From Enterocola sp045611845 (GTDB lineage: Bacteria; Bacteroidota; Bacteroidia; Bacteroidales; Paludibacteraceae): a DNA stretch of 64,000 nt. The position numbers and the translations under genes are program-made. A model generated the notes under the pieces. That model was not told the origin of the DNA and searched no databases. It saw nothing but the letters and a program-made list of their open reading frames with translations. How positions within the stretch are numbered: the first letter of the stretch is position 1; every line of letters begins with the position of its first letter. Positions 17,026 through 24,569 of this stretch are shown piece after piece. The stretch is taken from assembly GCA_045611845.1 (NCBI GenBank), contig JAZKXZ010000001.1:41523-105522 (forward strand), written 5' to 3'.

Positions 17026-17997
17026 TTAACTCAACAATTTAAAAATCGTAGAAGTAGTTTCAAAAATTTCTTTCTCATTTGGCACTTCTTTATATGCTAA
17101 TTCTGGCATTTCTTTAACATAAGTACTCTGCAATTCAGACCATACAGCATTTATATCTTTTACTAGAGGTGAATCTTTCATTGTTTTATTAGACCAACCA
17201 ATCGGTTCTTTGAAAGATTGTTGGTCATGTTCTAATAATGCATTAAAATCCAATTTAAAATCACCACTTGTAAGATAATTTCTACAATCTATATCTTTCC
17301 ACAAGAAATACAAATCATAAAAATGCCTGATTTTTGCTTTTAACTGCGTTATATAGTCATCTGCCAATGAATGACGGACTAATGAAACAATCTTTTCTGT
17401 TGCTGTTCTCGTTTTATCTAACACGTTAACTTCAAAAGCACCTAGATTAAATTTTTCTATTACATCTATCCTACCAGACTTTTCTAAATATTCTGTTATA
17501 AAGCTTTTAATGAAAACTTTATGATATGGATAAGGATTTGCGAAAGATACTACTTCCAATAATATTTGACCTGAATTAACTGAAACTATCTGATTATTCT
17601 CTGTCACTTTTGGATATTCATAATACACTTTTCTATACTTTGAATATTTTCTAGTATCTGGTTTTAAAACTTCAACCAAACCTTGCGACATTACCTTGGT
17701 TATCTCGTGAATGATCTTCTTAGTTTGATTTTCAGGTAGATTCCTATCATTAAGTATGGCAATGTCTATATCTTCTGAAAACCTATCTCCTAGATTATGT
17801 GCTTTAGACAAAGAAGTACCGCCTTTAAACACCGCAACATCAACTGCTTTACTACGTGATAATTGCTTTAAAGACCTACATATCCAATAATCTTTTTCTA
17901 GAAATACTTCATTAATTCCTAATCCTCCTTCTTCGACAGGAGACGATGCTAGCTGAATTGCAGCTTTAAATGTTTGAGTTTCTTCGTGTAGATTCAT
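17026..17997 (-). CDS. abiEii: AbiEii/AbiGii-family nucleotidyltransferase toxin
   Basis: 323 residues from ATG 17997. The nucleotidyltransferase signature is visible: FKGGTSLSKAH (GGTS at 59-62) and SEDIDIAI (Asp76, Asp78), with a long helical C-terminal part. Known AbiEii toxins transfer nucleotides to RNA (shown for tRNA acceptor ends in related enzymes), giving growth arrest and phage defence. The start lies inside the last 32 bases of the antitoxin gene, a usual overlap for the type IV AbiE pair. A longer frame from 18066 would overlap the antitoxin by 100 bases and is less likely. Confidence 0.9.
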   Translation of the reverse strand: MNLHEETQTFKAAIQLASSPVEEGGLGINEVFLEKDYWICRSLKQLSRSKAVDVAVFKGGTSLSKAHNLGDRFSEDIDIAILNDRNLPENQTKKIIHEITKVMSQGLVEVLKPDTRKYSKYRKVYYEYPKVTENNQIVSVNSGQILLEVVSFANPYPYHKVFIKSFITEYLEKSGRIDVIEKFNLGAFEVNVLDKTRTATEKIVSLVRHSLADDYITQLKAKIRHFYDLYFLWKDIDCRNYLTSGDFKLDFNALLEHDQQSFKEPIGWSNKTMKDSPLVKDINAVWSELQSTYVKEMPELAYKEVPNEKEIFETTSTIFKLLS

Positions 17998-18712
17998 ATA
18001 TATTCCAATTAGTTTTATTTGGTAAGACAATTTCTGTGATGGGTAGTTTATAGGTTGTAAGACCATTTAGCGACATTCTTATAGCAGTAGAATACAATCC
18101 TAACTGCTCAAAAATAGCACCAACTACAGCTCTTACATATCCTGTATATCCAAATGTTAGTTTTTCTAACATATCCAATTTTTCTGCATCTAGATTGCGT
18201 ATAATTTCAATAATAACTTTACATACTTCATCTGGCGATGTAGCTGGAATTTCCTTAATATATTTAATTGCATCAAGAATTCGCAACAACTCAATATTAC
18301 TTTCTGTTATGGTATTCTTCTGACGCAAAAATTTAATTAAATACGCTCCACGCTTTATTGGGCGTCTATACTCATTAGTCCCAATTAAAATTGTAGAAGA
18401 AATTTGTGTTGTCAAACCCATCGAAGCAAAAGCCTGTATGCCTGTAACATAACCTATAACTTCATTATCTCTAAACAGAAAATCTTTAATTATTTCTGTC
18501 ATTTCTGGCTTTAATTGTCCGAGTATTGTTTTCTGTGGCTTGTAATATTTCCCTTTAGAAACTTTTTGTAGTTCACCTTTCAGTGACATCCTACTCAAAG
18601 TTTTAGCCAATGCCATATCATACTTTGGTTCCAAACCAAAATCTGACACAGTAAAAATCTCTCCATTAGCATATGAAGCCATTTTCTCCTTTACAACATT
18701 AGCTATTTTCAT
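17966..18712 (-). CDS. abiEi: AbiEi-type antitoxin / DUF6088 regulator
   Basis: 248 residues from ATG 18712; the longer frame from 18742 would begin inside the promoter. An N-terminal winged-helix region (VSDFGLEPKYDMALAKTLSRMSLKGELQKVSKGKYYKP) is typical of AbiEi and DUF6088, and the remainder is the helical C-terminal domain. In AbiE systems this protein neutralises the toxin without needing a stable complex and represses its own operon by binding an inverted repeat. A fitting inverted repeat overlaps the promoter at 18745-18772. Confidence 0.87.
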   Translation of the reverse strand: MKIANVVKEKMASYANGEIFTVSDFGLEPKYDMALAKTLSRMSLKGELQKVSKGKYYKPQKTILGQLKPEMTEIIKDFLFRDNEVIGYVTGIQAFASMGLTTQISSTILIGTNEYRRPIKRGAYLIKFLRQKNTITESNIELLRILDAIKYIKEIPATSPDEVCKVIIEIIRNLDAEKLDMLEKLTFGYTGYVRAVVGAIFEQLGLYSTAIRMSLNGLTTYKLPITEIVLPNKTNWNIYESTRRNSNI

Positions 18713-18731
18713 AATAAAAACTATTTTTCTG

Positions 18732-18772
18732 CAAATATACAAAAGTCAAGTTTTTTACGCAAATATCTTGAC
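18732..18772 (-). promoter_or_regulatory. abiE promoter with overlapping inverted-repeat operator
   Basis: On the minus strand TTTG (18762-18759) and TATATTTG (18739-18732) are 20 bases apart. GTCAAG (18745-18750) and CTTGAC (18767-18772) form an inverted repeat that covers the spacer and the -33 box, a sound position for autorepression by AbiEi. Confidence 0.7.
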
Positions 18773-18786
18773 ATTTATTTTTAGAT

Positions 18787-18915
18787 TTAACTATCTGCAA
18801 AAGCATATGGATTTTGATATGAGAATCTCAAATCTTTGAGGTGGTCACAATTTGTGACCAGTTTAACTTTCTCGCCATCAGTCAATTGAAACATAAATCG
18901 TTCGGAGAAGCATTT
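18787..18915 (-). pseudogene. ORF6N-domain gene, N-terminal/middle fragment
   Basis: A 43-codon open stretch on the minus strand with no start, reading SERFMFQLTDGEK then LVTNCDHLKDLRFSYQNPYAF and a stop. This is the middle of an ORF6N domain, ending in the PYAF motif at which the other fragment (16774-17022) begins. The two PYAF codons differ at DNA level (CCATATGCT against CCGTACGCA), so the halves may come from two diverged copies. The plus strand over the same bases has an unrelated open frame that is a shadow. Confidence 0.72.
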
Positions 18916-18940
18916 CTATTTTTGATAATTTTCTTGGATT

Positions 18941-19220
18941 TTAATCCAACACCCATCCGTCTGCTACAAACTCTTGCATTGAGTTGTAACTTGCCACAAT
19001 TATTGCATTCTCCAACTTGTCATTTTCACCCAAAATGAATTCTGCAAGAGGAATTATTCTTATATTAAACTTGTAATCAAATAAGTCTGAGCAACTTATA
19101 TAAGGCACCATTCCATCGGGTACAGCATCATGGTATGGTTTAAACACAGGTCGAGGGGGGCATACATGTTTCATAAATTCTTTTCAACATATCTAGTTGA
19201 CGTTCTTGAGATTCTTTCAT
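18941..19220 (-). pseudogene. Small gene with a frameshift at a C6 run
   Basis: ATG 19220 opens a frame (MKESQERQLDMLKRIYETCM) that stops soon after a run of six C on the minus strand (19155-19160). Removing one C joins it to the following 70-codon frame (PVFKPYHDAVPDGMVPYISC ... FVADGWVLD) and gives a 92-residue protein. The joined product looks coherent but I do not recognise its family. It may be a decayed gene, a phase-variable one or a sequencing error. Confidence 0.5.
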
Positions 19221-19312
19221 AACAATAATTACGATTTCCTACACATCGAGAGGTTTTATATTTTCCACCCCCATAAACATAGAAACTTCTTGGAAATTTT
19301 TAAAAAGATATT

Positions 19313-19400
19313 TTGTAAAGATTAAAAAAGTTTGTTTCTTTGCAACACGAGAACCCGCCAAGCCTCTTCACAAAGCTTAAATCGGCGGGTCGTTTTTTTT
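19313..19400 (+). ncRNA. Candidate small RNA with own promoter and terminator
   Basis: A TTG at 19313-19315 and TTTCTTTG at 19335-19342 are 19 bases apart; from the predicted start near 19348 the transcript would run into a strong hairpin (ACCCGCC 19353-19359 with GGCGGGT 19384-19390, plus inner AAGC/GCTT) and eight T (19393-19400). No gene on the plus strand ends nearby that would need this terminator. The rest of 19221-19541 holds no gene I can support. Confidence 0.45.
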
Positions 19401-19489
19401 CTTACGTAAAATGATTCCATCATGTTCTATCTAAAACAATACAAATCACCTTCAGACCTAATCAATCTTCTAAAATCTAGAGGAGTGAT

Positions 19490-19534
19490 ATAAAAATTCA
19501 CCCGCACTGGCATTTGGTGTGCGCGGTGCGGGTG
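19490..19534 (-). terminator. Terminator of the HTH/nucleotidyltransferase operon
   Basis: A 9-bp GC-rich stem (19526-19534 with 19499-19507, arms GTGCGGGTG/CACCCGCAC) lies 8 bases after the minus-strand stop at 19542 and is followed on that strand by ATTTTTAT. Confidence 0.7.
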
Positions 19535-19541
19535 TGAAGGT

Positions 19542-20183
19542 CTAAGAAACCAAATCAATCATATCCAACTTGATTAACTCCCACTGTTTATTTCTAAAAC
19601 ATATAGGATTGGGCTCGTCATCTGCTTTTGAAAAATCATTTAACCCTATTATTATTTCTTCTCTAGTATAGTCATATGGAAATTTTTCCTCATATAAATC
19701 TAACATTTGATTCAGCGTAAATTTAGACAGAAGTTCATTTAAATCCCAAAAATCCTTTTTTCTACCTCCATCACCCATTACATGTAGTTTCATAGCAATT
19801 ATATCTTCCAAAGACGCCATTCTTATGCCATCTATCAATTGTATCTCACGTATAAATGGTTCTGTATAGAATAAATCTAGCTTAACTGAGTCTTCTTTTG
19901 TATCACCAATTAAATATGACGTACCAAAACTGACAACATCACCACACTCTCCAAAACAAAAATTAAATTTTTCTCTTAACATTTTTTGGATTGCTATAAA
20001 ATCTACACTTCCATAAGGAGAGTCTGTGAACAAGTCAATATCTATTGATATTCTATGACCTAATTGTAATGATAAAGATGTTCCACCTACAAGAATAAAA
20101 TTTTCTAAAAGAGGTTCCTTCATCAATTCCTTTAAACACTTAATCAATGTCTTAGACACTGTGTTGTAATGTAGTTTCTTCAT
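19542..20183 (-). CDS. AbiEii-like nucleotidyltransferase, probable toxin of a second module
   Basis: 213 residues. The nucleotidyltransferase core is at the N-terminus: LVGGTSLSLQLGHR (GGTS at 33-36) and ISIDIDLF (Asp48, Asp50), then SVKLDLFY and DIIAMKLHVMGDGGRKKDFWDL, the block shared by AbiEii-type enzymes. It is shorter than the AbiEii at 17026 and only distantly similar. It overlaps the upstream HTH gene by 32 bases, the same overlap length as in the first module. It likely modifies RNA or a protein; the target is unknown. Confidence 0.85.
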   Translation of the reverse strand: MKKLHYNTVSKTLIKCLKELMKEPLLENFILVGGTSLSLQLGHRISIDIDLFTDSPYGSVDFIAIQKMLREKFNFCFGECGDVVSFGTSYLIGDTKEDSVKLDLFYTEPFIREIQLIDGIRMASLEDIIAMKLHVMGDGGRKKDFWDLNELLSKFTLNQMLDLYEEKFPYDYTREEIIIGLNDFSKADDEPNPICFRNKQWELIKLDMIDLVS

Positions 20184-20682
20184 AATTTAAAAATTTTTTA
20201 GCGTTAATTTTTACATTTGGTTCAAATTTATTCTTAAGATTAAGATGCTTAATTATGGTTTCCTTACCATAAAATCTTATTATTTCATTTATCTCCTGTT
20301 CGTTGCCACGGGCAAATACTCTCTGGATTACATACTTTTTATGTTTCACCCAATCTATATTTTCTATTTTTGTATCCCAAAACAAAACTTTAGAAAATAT
20401 TTCTAAATTAGGTTTCTTAAAAGAATTCTTTTTTAACAAGTTTATATCATAATACACTTGCATACACATAAGTAGTCCTTCCGACAAACCAAATTCTTTC
20501 TCTATCTTCATTGATAAAGTTGTATTCATAGCTCTACGTCCAAGTATAATTGCACTCAAAGTTTGAGGATGCTCATTAACTAATAATGAGAAATCCTTCT
20601 TCTTGATACTGTTTTTCTTTAACAAATGACCAACGAGTATACCTGGGTGAATACCTTTTAATTTGTCTAGTTCTAATTTCAT
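20152..20682 (-). CDS. HTH (HigA-like) antitoxin with DUF6922-like C-terminal region
   Basis: 176 residues. The N-terminal half is an XRE/HigA-like helix-turn-helix (GIHPGILVGHLLKKNSIKKKDFSLLVNEHPQTLSAIILGRR, then MKIEKEFGLSEGLLMCMQ). The C-terminal half (FWDTKIENIDWVKHKKYVIQRVFARG and FYGKETIIKHL) resembles the DUF6922 domain that accompanies nucleotidyltransferase toxins. It is the first gene of the pair and starts six bases from a perfect 26-bp palindrome, its probable operator. Role as antitoxin and repressor is inferred from architecture and position. Confidence 0.83.
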   Translation of the reverse strand: MKLELDKLKGIHPGILVGHLLKKNSIKKKDFSLLVNEHPQTLSAIILGRRAMNTTLSMKIEKEFGLSEGLLMCMQVYYDINLLKKNSFKKPNLEIFSKVLFWDTKIENIDWVKHKKYVIQRVFARGNEQEINEIIRFYGKETIIKHLNLKNKFEPNVKINAKKFLNYEETTLQHSV

Positions 20683-20686
20683 ACCA

Positions 20687-20717
20687 CAAAACTAAACAAT
20701 TTTGTTTAGTTTTACAA
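20687..20717 (-). promoter_or_regulatory. Promoter with embedded 26-bp palindromic operator
   Basis: Arms AAAACTAAACAA (20688-20699) and TTGTTTAGTTTT (20702-20713) are perfectly complementary with a 2-base centre. The minus-strand -7 box TAGTTTTG (20694-20687) lies inside one arm and a TTG (20717-20715) is 20 bases upstream. The -7 box is four bases from the ATG, predicting a leaderless, tightly autoregulated transcript. Confidence 0.8.
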
Positions 20718-20765
20718 GAAATCACCTATTTATTTTATTTCCAGATTGTTTTTCTTCTGCAACTT

Positions 20766-20966
20766 TTAGGCGTAGCCACACAATTTTAATGTTATGATAA
20801 TTATTGCGGTTATTGTTAGAGATGGAATAGCTACCATTTTAATTGGTTTAATGAAATTTTCTTTGAAATAGAATTTAAAAGCAGCTTTACGTTCAATAAG
20901 ACCCCAATTTATATAATTTAAGCCATGTTTTTTGCACCAAAAGTATCTTTTTATTTCTTCCCACAT
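20766..20966 (-). CDS. Small single-pass membrane protein
   Basis: 66 residues: a charged, aromatic N-terminal part (WEEIKRYFWCKKHG) and one membrane segment at about 42-63. No family recognised. It starts 22 bases after the end of the 129-residue membrane protein gene and is likely co-transcribed with it. Confidence 0.5.
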   Translation of the reverse strand: MWEEIKRYFWCKKHGLNYINWGLIERKAAFKFYFKENFIKPIKMVAIPSLTITAIIIITLKLCGYA

Positions 20967-20988
20967 AACAAATATTTTTATAGGTTAA

Positions 20989-21378
20989 TTAATAATTTAT
21001 ATCCACCCCATTTTTAGCCCACCATTTCGCAAACTCGCGTCTTTCTTTATGAATATCTCTCGTAAAAGGAAGGTGGTCGTATGTAAGCAAATCAATATCT
21101 GAAGTAAAATATCTCACCACCGCGTAATATATACTCGCACCCAAGAGAGCCGCTATAGAATAAAACCACAAATCTGAAATAGTTTCAGCGCCACAAAAAG
21201 CAAACACATCTGCAAATAGCAAACCTATTACCACAACAGACAGCGCAATAACAATAAGTGGAACGTAATGAGACGCATACACGAAGCATGTTTTAAGGGC
21301 GATTTTCCTTGCTCTTTTACTACGATTTTTCTCTCTATACTCCATATAACGAGTATAAGTATCTTTTTCTTTTTTCAT
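20989..21378 (-). CDS. Hypothetical membrane protein
   Basis: 129 residues: a strongly basic N-terminus (EKNRSKRARKIALK), two membrane segments (about 37-58 and 68-88) and a soluble C-terminus rich in charged residues. No recognised domain. It sits at the right end of the toxin-antitoxin island, directly before the right 44-bp repeat, and is followed by a small membrane protein gene. Whether the pair belongs to the defence modules is not known. Confidence 0.55.
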   Translation of the reverse strand: MKKEKDTYTRYMEYREKNRSKRARKIALKTCFVYASHYVPLIVIALSVVVIGLLFADVFAFCGAETISDLWFYSIAALLGASIYYAVVRYFTSDIDLLTYDHLPFTRDIHKERREFAKWWAKNGVDINY

Positions 21379-21409
21379 ATTTTTATATTGTTTAAAATTT
21401 AATATACCT

Positions 21410-21453
21410 ATAATATAGAAATGTGTCGTCTATTTTTAAAAATAAACGACACA
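21410..21453. repeat. 44-bp direct repeat, right copy
   Basis: Same sequence and orientation as 16617-16660 with two differences. The palindromic core TGTGTCG...CGACACA is at 21422-21453. Located between the M16 protease gene and the island. Confidence 0.8.
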
Positions 21454-21475
21454 AATTAACATAAAAATATGTAGA

Positions 21476-21500
21476 AAACCTTAGCTCTTTTTGAGCCTAA
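21476..21500 (-). terminator. Terminator-like hairpin after the M16 protease; copy 2 of the 18-bp repeat
   Basis: On the minus strand TTAGGCTC, five A and GAGCTAA form a short stem with one bulge, followed by GGTTTTCT, just after the stop at 21506. The same sequence with one change lies at 16420-16437. Confidence 0.5.
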
Positions 21501-21505
21501 TAGGA

Positions 21506-24295
21506 CTACTTACTCACACCCACTTGCACTATTTCTTTTAAATTAGGACTGTTAAGCAATGCTTTAGCAGCCTTTTGTATGTCTTTAGCAGATACTTTAT
21601 CTAAACGTTTAAGGTATGTGGCACCATTATCTTTGCCAAAAAGTTGAAAATCTTGAAGACGATTAATCCAATAGTTATTGTCTTTTAGATATTCATCATA
21701 TGTCTTTTTTATATGCTCTTTCACCTTTTGCATATCAGCCTCACGAGGACCTTGTTTAGCCAAATTTGCAAACTCAGTATATACAATTGGTAAAAGTTCA
21801 TCTATCTTAGAAGCATCTGTAGAGAACTGAATTACCATTTCTGCATATTTTGTAGGAAGCTTTTGCACACCCACGTATGTACCTACGCCGTATGTACCTC
21901 CCTGCTCTTCACGTACTTTTTCTGTATAAACTAAGTCTAAAACTGCTTCTAGAATATCATACGAAAGTCTATCTACAGAAGGATTCACTTTCACAAAATT
22001 ATGAATATATGCCACGGTAGCAGGTACATTCATTTGTTTATTGAAACGAACAGACTTATTACCTGTTATAACCATAGGCTCTGCACGTTTCACTTTTTCG
22101 CGTTTACCAGAAACAGGAAGCGATGCCACATATTTTTCAAGATATGATTCCAAAGTGGCTTCATCTATGCTGCCCACAATTGTAAATTTAAAGTCTGCCG
22201 CATTAGAAAAACGCTCCTTGAAGAAGGCTAAAGATTTTGCATAATCAATATTTTGCACATCTTCTGCTTTAAATCTTCTTTGCAAAGGATGATTACCATA
22301 GACTGCTTCACCTATAGAGTCTCTAATGGCTGTATATGGATTTTTTTCACGGTCTTTACATTCAGAAATAAAGCGCTCAACGTATGAGTTATATGCAGCA
22401 TTATCAGATTTTAGAGCAGTGAAATGCGCATATAAAAGTTGGAACAAATAATCTATATCCTTTTTAGAAGCATAACCGCCTAACGACTCTGTATATTCAT
22501 CTATATTTGCATTTATCGCAGTACGTTTGTCTGATAAGAATTTATCAAGTTGAATTTTATTCATTGTACCAATACCACCTAATAGATAAACTTCATCAGC
22601 AACTCGAGCACTTATCGCATTTAAAGAATCTGCCATTACCAAGCCACCAAAACTTTTGGCAGAAAGCAATATTTCATCGTCTTTAAAGTCGGTTTGTTTA
22701 AAGAATACCTCCACCCCATTTGAAAGTTTATATTCAATAGCGCCGTTTTTAAGCGACTTTTTCTTTAAGATTTTTCCTCCTGCTGGAGCATTTCCCTCTG
22801 GAATTATACTCTCTGGCAAAGAAACATCTTCGTATGGAGCTAGTTCTATTTTTGAAAGCTCAGCCAACTCGTTTTTTACAAATTCTTCTGTAGGAAGTTC
22901 TTTTTTATCCGAGCCCAAAAACCAAATAAGAGCATTGTTTTTGTTCCATGAGTTTACCCAAGCATTAACTTCATTTAGTGTAATTTCCTCAGATATTTTC
23001 TTTGTGAGTTCAAATTCTGTTTCAAGCGATGGCATAGCTTCTCCGGCCAAGAAGTTTGAAATATATTTATATACATAATAAACATTTTCGTGCTGATTTC
23101 TATGATTATATGTTTGTTCTACAAGTGCTAAATAAGATTTTTTTGCACGTTCTAGTTCAGTTTCTGTAAAACCAAAACGACGTATTCTTTCCACCTCAGC
23201 CATCATACGTTTAAACGCCACCTCAGCACCTGCAGTGGACACTTGCAGTTCTACACAAAAACTTTTTTGTTTATCAGATAAAAGAAAAGGATAAGAATCT
23301 GCATAAGCATTTGTAAATGGAGGTTGTTCTTCTTTTGTAATATCACTAAGTCTTGAACTAAGCATATCAGACACAAGATAAGCAACAAAATCATTTCTAA
23401 AATTTTCCTCTGTATCTTTAAGTGAATCTGCAAAATCTTCCAATTTTTGATAATACCATATTAAAGTATAAGGCATTTCTGAGTCTGAAGACACTACAAT
23501 GCGAGGTTCATCATAGTCTGACACTGGATAATAAACACGCTCTGGAGCACCCTCTGGCACTTTTGCACTGGCAAACAGTTCTTTAATTTTCTCTTCTGTT
23601 TTTTGCACATCTATATCACCCACCACAATAATACCTTGCAAGTCTGGTCTATACCAAGCGCGATAATAGTCACGAAGTGTTTCGTATGAACAATTTCTTA
23701 CTACATCCATATTGCCTATTGGCATACAATCTGCATATTTATCGCTACCATAAATAATAGATGAATTTTCTTCCATTTGGCGTAACACAGGGTTGTTTCT
23801 TGTGCGCCACTCTTCCTCTATCACACCACGTTCTTTGTCTATAGCCTCACCTTCCAGCAATATACCATCACTCCAATCGCGAAGAATAAGAAGACAAGAA
23901 TCTACTGTAGCCACACGCTCTGTTGGCACATTCATAATCTCATAAATTGTTTTATCTACACCTGTGCTAGCATTAAGATTGCCACCAAATTGCACACCAA
24001 TGGTTTCTAGATAATTGATTAGCATTTTGTCTGGAAAATGTTTTGTTCCATTAAACGCCATGTGTTCAAGAAAGTGTGCAAGACCACGTTGCTCTGGTTT
24101 TTCTTGAATAGATCCCACCTTTTGAACAATGCGGAAATCTGCTCTATTTGGTATAAAATCATTGTGACGGATGTAATATGTTAGTCCGTTAGGTAGCACA
24201 CCCTTCACCACCGTACTATCGGCAGGTATATGAGTGTATGCGAAAAGGCTCATGCCACTTACCAAGCAGCACAAAGCAAGAAGAATTCTTTTCAT
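21506..24295 (-). CDS. M16 family zinc metallopeptidase (pitrilysin-like)
   Basis: 929 residues with a signal peptide (about 1-20). The inverted zinc motif HFLEH is at His74, Glu77, His78, with the downstream Glu in the block ERGVIEEEWRTR (about 155), and a second, non-catalytic M16 half follows, giving the full two-half architecture in one chain. Such proteins degrade peptides in the periplasm of Bacteroidota. It starts four bases after a small membrane protein gene, which suggests co-transcription, and ends at a terminator-like repeat. Confidence 0.93.
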   Translation of the reverse strand: MKRILLALCCLVSGMSLFAYTHIPADSTVVKGVLPNGLTYYIRHNDFIPNRADFRIVQKVGSIQEKPEQRGLAHFLEHMAFNGTKHFPDKMLINYLETIGVQFGGNLNASTGVDKTIYEIMNVPTERVATVDSCLLILRDWSDGILLEGEAIDKERGVIEEEWRTRNNPVLRQMEENSSIIYGSDKYADCMPIGNMDVVRNCSYETLRDYYRAWYRPDLQGIIVVGDIDVQKTEEKIKELFASAKVPEGAPERVYYPVSDYDEPRIVVSSDSEMPYTLIWYYQKLEDFADSLKDTEENFRNDFVAYLVSDMLSSRLSDITKEEQPPFTNAYADSYPFLLSDKQKSFCVELQVSTAGAEVAFKRMMAEVERIRRFGFTETELERAKKSYLALVEQTYNHRNQHENVYYVYKYISNFLAGEAMPSLETEFELTKKISEEITLNEVNAWVNSWNKNNALIWFLGSDKKELPTEEFVKNELAELSKIELAPYEDVSLPESIIPEGNAPAGGKILKKKSLKNGAIEYKLSNGVEVFFKQTDFKDDEILLSAKSFGGLVMADSLNAISARVADEVYLLGGIGTMNKIQLDKFLSDKRTAINANIDEYTESLGGYASKKDIDYLFQLLYAHFTALKSDNAAYNSYVERFISECKDREKNPYTAIRDSIGEAVYGNHPLQRRFKAEDVQNIDYAKSLAFFKERFSNAADFKFTIVGSIDEATLESYLEKYVASLPVSGKREKVKRAEPMVITGNKSVRFNKQMNVPATVAYIHNFVKVNPSVDRLSYDILEAVLDLVYTEKVREEQGGTYGVGTYVGVQKLPTKYAEMVIQFSTDASKIDELLPIVYTEFANLAKQGPREADMQKVKEHIKKTYDEYLKDNNYWINRLQDFQLFGKDNGATYLKRLDKVSAKDIQKAAKALLNSPNLKEIVQVGVSK

Positions 24296-24298
24296 AAT

Positions 24299-24475
24299 CT
24301 ACTCTTTATCCTTTGGAAAATTCTTAATCTGTTTGTAGAAAAACACTGCAGCTAGGGCTATCACACCAGCCAACACAAAATTTGTGGTTTCTGGCACCAC
24401 CACACACAAATACACAGCAGCGGCAAAAGCCACCACACTCATCACAAGTGTAATTATAAGAAACTTTTTATGCAT
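24299..24475 (-). CDS. Small two-segment membrane protein upstream of the M16 protease
   Basis: 58 residues. ATG at 24475 opens a frame with two hydrophobic segments (about 5-25 and 32-46) separated by VVPETTN, and ends in a charged FPKDKE. It ends four bases before the M16 protease start. A TATCTTTG box at 24502-24495 lies 20 bases upstream of the ATG. No family recognised, but codon use, promoter and tight spacing support a real gene. Confidence 0.65.
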   Translation of the reverse strand: MHKKFLIITLVMSVVAFAAAVYLCVVVPETTNFVLAGVIALAAVFFYKQIKNFPKDKE

Positions 24476-24569
24476 AATCTTTAGTTTAGTATCACAAAGA
24501 TATGCAATTATCTCTACACTAGGATATCTAATAAGATTTTTTAATAATTAAGGATGTTCAGCAGATTTG

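Noticed and set aside
18841..19038. Plus-strand 65-codon frame in the island
   Set aside because: Antisense to the ORF6N fragment and to the frameshifted gene; no domain-like sequence.
16617..21453. Prophage or complete transposon
   Set aside because: No integrase, transposase or structural phage gene was seen; only direct repeats and accessory genes.
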